Part shown: positions 18,269 through 25,733 of the stretch, piece by piece
How the letters are laid out: each line of letters starts with the position of its first letter
Numbering within the stretch: the stretch's first letter is position 1
Assembly: GCA_002708715.1 (NCBI GenBank)
Contig: PAPB01000037.1
Location: 51,803 to 115,802 of the forward strand
Length of the DNA: 64,000 bases
From: Fidelibacterota bacterium
Lineage (GTDB): Bacteria > Fidelibacterota > Marinisomatia > Marinisomatales > UBA1611
Reading direction: 5' to 3'
Position numbers and translations under genes: made by a program
Notes under the pieces: generated by a model
What the model saw: the letters and a program-made list of their open reading frames with translations, nothing else
The model's database searches: none
What the model was told of the DNA's origin: nothing

Positions 18269-19598
18269 ATATTTAGATAAGTATAACATTGTATTGATTG
18301 GCATCCATATTATCATTGGTGTGGTTGTGTCTGACTCTTCTCAACTTGCTACTTTTTGGGGTTTAGGAAGTTTTTTTACTGGAATTCTTATAATTTTTAA
18401 ATATAAGAATAGGTTTAATGATGCTGCAAATTTTGCAGGATATATTATTGGAATGGAAATAGTTTTAAGAATGACTAGAGCAAGCGTATTTTGGGAGTTT
18501 GGTAAATATGCGACTATAGCCTTACTCCTAATAGGGATGTTGATTGAAAATATCAGATATTTAAGAATAAATTTATTATCCCTTGCATATATAGTTAGTT
18601 TAATTCCATCAATATTTTTTCTTGCTAATTTTCATGGTGGTGCTTTTAATTGGTCATATTTCCGCACTCAATTATCATTGAATTTATCTGGGCCAACATG
18701 TTTATTTATTTGTTTATTGTATTTTAGGAATAGATTTATAACAGGTTATCAACTTAAAAGTCTCTTTAGAATAATAATTTTACCAATTATTACTCTATCC
18801 GCTATTATTATAATTAGAATGCCAACATTGGAGAATTTAGTTTTTTCAAGTGAAGCAAATTTTCAAATGAGTGGCGGATATGGTCCAAATCAGGTATCTA
18901 CTATTTTGGGAATTGCTATTATTATTATTGGAATATCAAAATTATTAAACTTTAAATTATTTACCTTTAATATTTTAGATAATGCTATTATGACTGTAGC
19001 GACTGGAATTGCGCTTTTGACTTATGCTCGTGGAGGAGTTTTGGCTCCTTTCATTGCTGTACTAATTGGTTATAATTTTGCGTTTTTGCGAAAAGGTATC
19101 GGAATTACAAGAATATTGACTATTCTTACTGCAATTTTAATATTGTTTTCTGCAGCTTCATATTTTACGGAAGGATCAATTGCCAAAAGATATTCACAAT
19201 TACTTGAAGTACCTTTTGAAGAACAAAGTAATTTATCAGGACGTAGTTTAATTATGGCAATTGATTATCAAATTTTTCTTGATAATCCTTTTTTAGGTGT
19301 TGGGCCTGGAGGAGCAACAAGGATGAGAGCATATTATGGGTATGGAAATACTGTTTCGGCGCATAGTGAATTTACAAGAATGCTTTCAGAACACGGTATA
19401 TTTGGTGCTTTTTCTTTATTATCACTTTTTACTCTTCTTATAACAGAATTTTTCAAAAGAAGTCGAAGAGATAGTATTATACTGATGATTTTTTGTTCTT
19501 TTAGTATCTTAACTATGTTTCATTCAGCCTTTAGAATGGCAGCACCTGGTTTTATCTATGGTTTAGCTTATGTTTTTGTAAAAGATAATTTTAAATAA
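18252..19598 (+). CDS. Wzy-like O-antigen/capsule polymerase (O-antigen ligase-like family)
   Basis: A 448-residue polytopic inner-membrane protein, with about ten to twelve hydrophobic segments visible by eye. The Wzy/WaaL-type signature is near the C-terminus: NPFLGVGPGG followed by SAHSEFTRMLSEHGIFGAF, the periplasmic loop and helix typical of the Wzy_C domain. TYARGGVLAPFIAVLIGY, an Arg in a short loop, is also characteristic. The expected role is to polymerise lipid-linked repeat units on the periplasmic face. A ligase role cannot be excluded from sequence alone, but its place among the repeat-unit glycosyltransferases favours polymerase. Confidence 0.83.
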   Translation: MPFYFKYLDKYNIVLIGIHIIIGVVVSDSSQLATFWGLGSFFTGILIIFKYKNRFNDAANFAGYIIGMEIVLRMTRASVFWEFGKYATIALLLIGMLIENIRYLRINLLSLAYIVSLIPSIFFLANFHGGAFNWSYFRTQLSLNLSGPTCLFICLLYFRNRFITGYQLKSLFRIIILPIITLSAIIIIRMPTLENLVFSSEANFQMSGGYGPNQVSTILGIAIIIIGISKLLNFKLFTFNILDNAIMTVATGIALLTYARGGVLAPFIAVLIGYNFAFLRKGIGITRILTILTAILILFSAASYFTEGSIAKRYSQLLEVPFEEQSNLSGRSLIMAIDYQIFLDNPFLGVGPGGATRMRAYYGYGNTVSAHSEFTRMLSEHGIFGAFSLLSLFTLLITEFFKRSRRDSIILMIFCSFSILTMFHSAFRMAAPGFIYGLAYVFVKDNFK

Positions 19599-19601
19599 TA
19601 T

Positions 19602-20624
19602 ATGATTATTTATATTGGTAATATCCTTTCATCTAAAGGTTTTAATCCACCACCTATTGAATTATTAAAATTAAAGATAATTGAATCATTTAAAATTGAT
19701 TTAAAACTTGCTTCAGATAAAAAAAATTTATTAGTTCGTTTTATTCATATGAATTTTGTTTTTTGGACGAATATGAAACAATCGTCTTTGATTTTTATTG
19801 ATGTATATAGTACAAAGGCATTTTATTTTGCTTTTTATTTTTCACTTTTATGCCGGCTCTTGTATATACCTTATATTCCAATTATTCACGGAGGTAGGAT
19901 TAATAGAAGAATAAAAAATAATCGGTGGTTATGTGGTTTGATTTTTAATTACTCTGAGGTAAATATTGCCCCATCAAGTTATATTGCTGATATTTTTTTA
20001 AGAAATAATTATAAGGTTCAATATATTCCAAATGCTATAGATCTATCTATTTATCCTTTAAAAAAGCGAAAGGAAATTAGGCCTTATTTACTATGGGTAA
20101 GATCTTTCCATAAAATTTACAACCCTCAAATGGCTATATATGTATTAGCCGAATTATTAAAAAAATATCCTAATGCAATTTTAACAATGATTGGGCCTGA
20201 TAAAGATGGGTCTTTAAATACTTGTCATGAAATTGCAAAATCCTTAAATATTGATAACCAAGTAAGATTTACAGGTTATTTAAAAAAGTTAGATTGGATA
20301 AAACTTTCCACCAATCATGATATATTCATAAATACGACTCATATAGATAACATGCCAATTAGTATTTTGGAGGCAATGGCATTAGGTCTACCCATTGTTT
20401 CTACAAACGTTGGTGGGATTTCATCTTTTTTAGATCATAAAAGAAATGCATATTTAATTAATGATGATGATATAGGTTCAATGACGAAAAATATTATTAA
20501 ACTAATAGAAAACCCAAAAATTGCATATAATATGTCTATAAATGCTTATCAGGATTCAAAAAATTATTCTTTGAATAATATTTTCAAAGATTGGGAAAAA
20601 ATTATTAAGAGTTACGTTAAATAA
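19602..20624 (+). CDS. Glycosyltransferase family 4 (GT-B)
   Basis: A 340-residue GT4 enzyme. YIPNAIDLSIYPL joins the lobes, PYLLWVRSFHKIYNPQMAIYVL opens the donor lobe, and THIDNMPISILEAMALGLPIVSTNVGGISSFL is the donor-binding block. A hydrophobic segment near residues 62-85 (YFAFYFSLLCRLLYIPYIPII) suggests membrane contact. It starts three bases after the polymerase stop codon and its own stop shares one base with the next ATG. It is somewhat shorter than the other GT4 enzymes here because of a reduced N-terminal lobe. Confidence 0.88.
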   Translation: MIIYIGNILSSKGFNPPPIELLKLKIIESFKIDLKLASDKKNLLVRFIHMNFVFWTNMKQSSLIFIDVYSTKAFYFAFYFSLLCRLLYIPYIPIIHGGRINRRIKNNRWLCGLIFNYSEVNIAPSSYIADIFLRNNYKVQYIPNAIDLSIYPLKKRKEIRPYLLWVRSFHKIYNPQMAIYVLAELLKKYPNAILTMIGPDKDGSLNTCHEIAKSLNIDNQVRFTGYLKKLDWIKLSTNHDIFINTTHIDNMPISILEAMALGLPIVSTNVGGISSFLDHKRNAYLINDDDIGSMTKNIIKLIENPKIAYNMSINAYQDSKNYSLNNIFKDWEKIIKSYVK

Positions 20625-21934
20625 TGAAAATTGATTATTTAATAAAACTATTATCAGGGTATGATTTAGTTAAAGCTAACACAATTTTAAATAAAACAAA
20701 ATTTTCAGATTTAGAAGATTTCAAATATTGGCAACATCAGAAAATTTGGGAAATATTCAGATATCATAGAAAGTATACTACGTATTATAATAATCTATGT
20801 AAAGCTACAATTAATAATTGGAAGGAAGTCCCAATATTGAGTAAACACGATTTCCAAACAGGTATAAAAAACTTTATATCACAAAAATATAAAAGAAAAA
20901 CTTTATATAAGGCCAATACATCTGGCTCATCTGGACAACCATTTTGGTTTGTAAAGGATAAAGATTGTCATTCTTTAACATGGTGTTACATTAGAAATAG
21001 ATATTTAGCGTTAGGTGATGATGATAAAGGACTTGAAGCAAGATTTTTTGGATCCGTTAAAAACAAACCTTTATTAGGAATTAAAGAAGGGCTTAAGGAC
21101 TTTTTATTAAATAGAAAACGTTTTGATGTTTTTGACCAATCATTAGAATATTTTCAGAAAATTACTACTTTATTTTCACAAAAAAACTTCAAATATATTT
21201 ATGGATATACAAATAGTATTTATGCATATGGTCAGTTTTTAGAAAATTACAGTAGTAAAGTCTTAAAAGAAATTTGTCCAAGTATACAGTATATATTGGT
21301 AACTGCTGAAATGTGTACTGAAAATATGAGAAAAAAAATGATTGAAATTTTTGGGGTTCCTGTTTATCGTGAATATGGATCATCTGAGACAAGTATAATC
21401 GCAATTGAAAATATAAATTTTGAATGGGAAATTGCATCGCAAAGAATCCATGTTGAGGTCGTAAATGAAGATGGGGAAATATTACCATTTGGACAAAGCG
21501 GTAGAATCCTTGTTACAGATTTTTATAATTATGCTATGCCGATAATTCGTTATGATATTGGAGACCAAGGGTCAATAATTTTAAAAACTGAATTTCCTTT
21601 TCTTTATTTAGATTCCTTAGTTGGCAGAATCAGTGATACTATATATTTACCTAGTGGAAAAAGTATCCCAGGTTTAGTTTTTTATTATATTTTGCGAGAT
21701 ATAATTGAAAAAAATGATATTATTAAAAGATTTATTATTAGACAAAAGAAAATAGACACCTTTATTTTTGAGTATATTTCAAAAATAGATTTAGATGATA
21801 TTAATAAAAAGAAAATTATTAATGCTTCTGAGCAATATCTCGAACCAAAACTAATTTACAAATTTTGCAAAGTTGATTTTATTCCAAGTAAACCATCTGG
21901 AAAAATTCAGCATTTTTTTTCGGAGATAAATTAA
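20624..21934 (+). CDS. CapK/PaaK-like adenylate-forming enzyme
   Basis: A 436-residue member of the phenylacetate-CoA ligase/CapK branch of the adenylate-forming superfamily. The ATP-binding loop is ANTSGSSGQP (near residue 100), the REYGSSET motif is near residue 248, and the family's FYNYAMPIIRYDIGDQG segment follows. CapK-type proteins recur in capsule and O-antigen loci, but their reaction is not established. They would be expected to activate a carboxylic acid as an acyl-adenylate, possibly to decorate a sugar with an acyl or amino-acyl group. There are no membrane helices. It sits directly between two glycosyltransferase genes, with a one-base overlap upstream and no gap downstream. Confidence 0.82.
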   Translation: MKIDYLIKLLSGYDLVKANTILNKTKFSDLEDFKYWQHQKIWEIFRYHRKYTTYYNNLCKATINNWKEVPILSKHDFQTGIKNFISQKYKRKTLYKANTSGSSGQPFWFVKDKDCHSLTWCYIRNRYLALGDDDKGLEARFFGSVKNKPLLGIKEGLKDFLLNRKRFDVFDQSLEYFQKITTLFSQKNFKYIYGYTNSIYAYGQFLENYSSKVLKEICPSIQYILVTAEMCTENMRKKMIEIFGVPVYREYGSSETSIIAIENINFEWEIASQRIHVEVVNEDGEILPFGQSGRILVTDFYNYAMPIIRYDIGDQGSIILKTEFPFLYLDSLVGRISDTIYLPSGKSIPGLVFYYILRDIIEKNDIIKRFIIRQKKIDTFIFEYISKIDLDDINKKKIINASEQYLEPKLIYKFCKVDFIPSKPSGKIQHFFSEIN

Positions 21935-22900
21935 TTGTTATTAAGTGTGATAATCCCGACTCGAAATGAGATTAAATATATTAAAGAATCATTTTTATCT
22001 ATAATAGAATCAACAATGCATATTGAGAGTGAGATATTTTTTGTTGATGGACAATCAACTGACGGCACATATGAATGGTTAAAAAATGCCATAACAAATC
22101 ATGAAAATTGTCAATTGAGAATAAATAAAGATAAAATTGTTAGTTTTGCTTTTAATTCTGTTTTTAATGAAACCAATGGTAAATATATATCAAGGATAGA
22201 TGGACACACTATATATCCAAAAACATATTTTAGGGATGCTATAAATATTTTAAAAAATAAAAAAGCCGATGTAGTTGGTGGACCAGCAAATCATATTGGT
22301 AAGACATGGAAAGGGAATGCAATAGCTAATTGTATGATGAATCCATTTGGTGTCGGTAATTCTAAATTTCGAATTTTGAAAGTGGAATCATATGTTGATA
22401 CAGTTCCATTTCCGATATATAAACGTTCGGTTTTAGAACATATTGGATTATATGATGAAGAATTGATTAAAAATCAAGATGATGAATTAAATTATCGATG
22501 TAGGGCAAATGGTTATAAAATTCTTATGAGTCCTAGATTAATAACTAATTATATAGTAAGAGAAAGGTTAATTGATTTATGGAAACAATATTTTTTTTAT
22601 GGTGTCTTCAAGCCTTTAGTTTTTAGAAAAGTCATGTATGGTTTTCAATTTTATCATTTGATTCCAGCAATGCATACTTTTTTTTCTTTAATTGCAGTTA
22701 TCCTTACCTTTTTTAATCCATATTTTTTTCTTTATCTTATAATATATTTTATTTTTGATATAATATTTTCAATTATTTATAATAATTCAATTAAAAATTT
22801 CTTTTTTAGCCTTTTAGTTTATCCTTGCTTGCATTATAGTTATGGTTCTGGAATGTGTATAGGGTATATAAAGAGATTTATGAAATTATTAACAAGATAG
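21935..22900 (+). CDS. Glycosyltransferase family 2, ExoA-like, with C-terminal membrane helices
   Basis: A 321-residue GT2 enzyme resembling ExoA, the succinoglycan beta-1,3-glucosyltransferase. Characteristic blocks are LLSVIIPTRNEIKYI, FFVDGQSTDGTYEWL, RIDGHTIYPKTY near residue 89, and LIKNQDDELNYRCRANGYKI. Two or three C-terminal hydrophobic segments (from about residue 245) should anchor it in the inner membrane. The TTG start follows the upstream stop codon with no spacer, so it depends on coupled translation. The ExoA-like assignment concerns the subfamily; the actual sugar may differ. Confidence 0.87.
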   Translation: MLLSVIIPTRNEIKYIKESFLSIIESTMHIESEIFFVDGQSTDGTYEWLKNAITNHENCQLRINKDKIVSFAFNSVFNETNGKYISRIDGHTIYPKTYFRDAINILKNKKADVVGGPANHIGKTWKGNAIANCMMNPFGVGNSKFRILKVESYVDTVPFPIYKRSVLEHIGLYDEELIKNQDDELNYRCRANGYKILMSPRLITNYIVRERLIDLWKQYFFYGVFKPLVFRKVMYGFQFYHLIPAMHTFFSLIAVILTFFNPYFFLYLIIYFIFDIIFSIIYNNSIKNFFFSLLVYPCLHYSYGSGMCIGYIKRFMKLLTR

Positions 22901-22922
22901 ATTTATTACTGACTTTAGAATT

Positions 22923-24299
22923 ATGAATCAATACAAAATATTACTTTTATTTAGTCTTCTTTTCGGCCAGGAAATTCCAAATGACTTTAGCGAATTTCAT
23001 GAGAGGAAAATTTTAATGGATTTAGGAATGGATTGGTCTCAAAATTCTATCTTTGGCCCAATACGTTTGATTCATAATGAAAGAGATAGCGATTCATTAT
23101 TAATACGAAATCGTTTTGGTTTCGAAGCTTCGACTGATAATTCAAGAGCAATGTATGGTTATGGACATTTTACTTATAATAAGTTTTTTCATGGATATTT
23201 ATATTCTAGAATTGTTAATGACCCTAATCTTTTTCAAAGATACTCAGGAGTTTCTAGAGATATCGCCCGTAGCGGATTTACTTCTGGCGAAACGGATCTT
23301 TCAGGGATTTGTTATGAAAATAATTGGTTAATATTACAATTTGGAAGAGGACGACAGAGTTGGGGGGCTGGTAATGATATTCAATTAGGTATTAGTGAAA
23401 ACTCTAATCCATATGATTATGGAATGATAGATCTTGATTTTGGGAAATTAAAGGTTCGATATTTTAATGGTTATCTTGAAACTGATTCTTTATCGATTAG
23501 TAGATTTATTACTGGTAGAGGAATTGAATGGAATAACCAGAAAAATAGTGTATTGGGTCTTTCAGAAGTTGTAGTATATTCAGGAAAAAATAGGACTATT
23601 GACTTTGCATACCTTAATCCGATATCAACACATCTTGAGATTGAGTTGAATGATAAACAAAATAATTTAGGGACAGATAGTGGTAATGCAATTTGGCAGT
23701 TTAGTTTGGATTATTTATTATTGAAGAATATTAGAATTTCTTTTAATTATTTATTCGATGAGTTTGTTCTAGATAAAGTACAGAAGGATAAAAATAAAAT
23801 AAGTTCAGGGGCGTATTCATTAAAATTTGTATATATTCCTAAAGTAAGTAATATTTTTAGATTAACAACTTTTTATACCTCTATCATAAAGGTTGGGACT
23901 AATACTTTTAGACATGAAGATGGTAATAATAATTTTGTTAATAGGGAATCCCCTTTAGGTTGGATAGGAGGAAGTGATAGTAGAGAATATAAGTTAGGAA
24001 TTAATAGCTTTATGAATAAGAAGAGAATAATGATGAAATTAGGTATTGGAAAAAGGGAGATAGGTGAAAATACTATTAATAAAAATACCTATTATAAATA
24101 TACTAATTTTGTTAAAGATGAATTTCCTAGTGGTAAAATTCAAACAAAGGTTTTTATAAACGGAGAATTTCATTGGTGGGTTAAACATTATTTAACATTT
24201 ATTATTGATTATGATTATAATCTCATAGATAAAAATAACAAATTATCTGAATTAAATTTTGGGATTAATATCTTTTACCCTATCAATGCTAAAATATGA
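22923..24299 (+). CDS. Wzi-like capsule assembly outer-membrane beta-barrel protein
   Basis: A 458-residue exported protein. The first 16 residues are a short hydrophobic signal peptide (KILLLFSLLFG). The remainder is rich in alternating beta strands with aromatic ends. The block LILQFGRGRQSWGAGNDIQL followed by PYDYGMIDLDFGKLKVRYFNG resembles the conserved part of Wzi-family barrels, which bind group 1 capsule to the outer surface of E. coli. Here it probably retains or organises the polysaccharide at the outer membrane. Its ATGA overlap with the aminotransferase gene that follows places it in the same operon. The call rests on pattern resemblance and locus context. Confidence 0.7.
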   Translation: MNQYKILLLFSLLFGQEIPNDFSEFHERKILMDLGMDWSQNSIFGPIRLIHNERDSDSLLIRNRFGFEASTDNSRAMYGYGHFTYNKFFHGYLYSRIVNDPNLFQRYSGVSRDIARSGFTSGETDLSGICYENNWLILQFGRGRQSWGAGNDIQLGISENSNPYDYGMIDLDFGKLKVRYFNGYLETDSLSISRFITGRGIEWNNQKNSVLGLSEVVVYSGKNRTIDFAYLNPISTHLEIELNDKQNNLGTDSGNAIWQFSLDYLLLKNIRISFNYLFDEFVLDKVQKDKNKISSGAYSLKFVYIPKVSNIFRLTTFYTSIIKVGTNTFRHEDGNNNFVNRESPLGWIGGSDSREYKLGINSFMNKKRIMMKLGIGKREIGENTINKNTYYKYTNFVKDEFPSGKIQTKVFINGEFHWWVKHYLTFIIDYDYNLIDKNNKLSELNFGINIFYPINAKI

Positions 24300-25450
24300 A
24301 TATTCCTTTTCATAAACCTATATTACCAAATAGCCTTGATGAAATCTACTCTGATTCAATTAAAGCGGGTTGGCTTACAACAGGTTCTCAAGTTAAAAAA
24401 TTTGAACTGGTTTTATCAAAATTCTTGAATTATAAGTATGTAGTGGCACTTAATTCTTGTACTGCAGGATTGCATTTAGGTCTTGCAGCAAATAGATTTA
24501 AGAAAGGAGATAAATTTTTAGCACCTACATTGACTTTTGTCTCAACTATAGAGTGTGGAGAATATCAAGGTATGCAACCAGTTCTTATCGATAGTAAGAA
24601 AAATGGTTTTACACTTGATCTAAATTATTTAGAAGATGAGATCAAAAAAAAATCAGATGTTAAAGCAATTATCCCTATGCATTATGGCGGAGAAGTAGTT
24701 GATATGGATTATATTAAAGTATTAGCGGAAAAATATGGTCTTTTTGTAATTGAGGATGCTGCCCATTCTCTTGAGAAAAGTATAAATAAAGGAATCAATA
24801 ATTATAATAATCATGCAATTGTTTTTTCTTTTTATGCAAATAAAAATATTACTTCAGGTGGAGAAGGAGGTGCATTTGCAACAAATAATAACAAATTAGC
24901 AAACATGGTAAAAAAATTATCACTGCATGGTATTACAAAAGATGGATGGAATCGATTCAAAAGTTTTGGTAAATGGGAATATGATATTACAGAATTAGGC
25001 TATAAATATAATATGACAGATATTTCAGCTTCTTTTGCCTTGTGGCAATGGCGTCATTTAAAGGATTGGCAAATAGCTAGGCGTAAGATTGTTGATATGT
25101 ATATTGATGGTTTAAAAGATATTGAAGGGATAATATTACCAGAGGTTCCTAAAGATCATGCTATGCATCTTTTTGTTATTCGACTTAAGACAGAGTTATG
25201 GAATATATCAAGAAATGATTTTATTAATAAGATGAATCAAAAAGGTATAGGTTTAGCTGTACATTATAAACCCATCCATCAATTATCTTACTATAAAAAA
25301 ATATATAACTTTAAAATGAAAGATTTTCCTAGAGCAAACCATCTTTACAATTCAATCGTATCTTTACCTATCTATCCTACGCTAAAAAATAAAGAAATTG
25401 AATATGTTATCGAATCAATAAAAGATATTTTCTATGAAAATTCTATTTAG
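24296..25450 (+). CDS. DegT/DnrJ/EryC1/StrS family PLP-dependent sugar aminotransferase
   Basis: A 384-residue sugar-nucleotide aminotransferase. The PLP-binding Lys183 sits in FSFYANKNITSGGEGG, EDAAHS is at 153-158, and the N-terminal segment PILPNSLDEIYSDSIKAGWLTTG is typical of the family. Together with the 4,6-dehydratase domain encoded immediately downstream, it could convert a UDP-4-keto-6-deoxy-HexNAc into the 4-amino sugar, as PglE and PglF do in the bacillosamine pathway. No adjacent PglD-like acetyltransferase is present, so the sugar might remain unacetylated or be modified by a gene elsewhere. Its 5' end overlaps the Wzi-like gene by 4 bp. Confidence 0.9.
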   Translation: MNIPFHKPILPNSLDEIYSDSIKAGWLTTGSQVKKFELVLSKFLNYKYVVALNSCTAGLHLGLAANRFKKGDKFLAPTLTFVSTIECGEYQGMQPVLIDSKKNGFTLDLNYLEDEIKKKSDVKAIIPMHYGGEVVDMDYIKVLAEKYGLFVIEDAAHSLEKSINKGINNYNNHAIVFSFYANKNITSGGEGGAFATNNNKLANMVKKLSLHGITKDGWNRFKSFGKWEYDITELGYKYNMTDISASFALWQWRHLKDWQIARRKIVDMYIDGLKDIEGIILPEVPKDHAMHLFVIRLKTELWNISRNDFINKMNQKGIGLAVHYKPIHQLSYYKKIYNFKMKDFPRANHLYNSIVSLPIYPTLKNKEIEYVIESIKDIFYENSI

Positions 25451-25733
25451 GATTTGTGTAAAAAATATTTACAAATTAGTGGATATTATCTTGATAGTTA
25501 CTAATTATCATTAGTGACATTCATTCCTTGTATCAATAATGATATAACAATAAATTAGACTGATAATATTTCCGAGGTATTATTTACAGGGCTATTCCTT
25601 AAAGGTAAATGTAAGTTATAGCTACTACACGATCATAGTGGTAACTCTGACAGCTTTTTCAGAACTGTGATTTATATCACCCTCGAGAAATTTGGATTTG
25701 TTTTTAATATTGTTTTGAACCAAAATAGAGGCA
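25451..25733 (+). promoter_or_regulatory. Hairpin-rich intergenic leader upstream of the phosphoglycosyltransferase fusion gene
   Basis: This 283-bp gap is the longest non-coding stretch in the window and has no credible ORF. It holds a strong hairpin at 25497-25518 (nine-bp stem, one G-U pair, loop TATC) and a second possible hairpin around CTACTA and TAGTGG near 25622-25642. It is less AT-rich near its 3' end than the surrounding gaps. It may carry a promoter and an RNA leader for the downstream gene, such as an attenuator for the glycan operon. No known riboswitch or JUMPstart/ops element was recognised. Confidence 0.4.
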
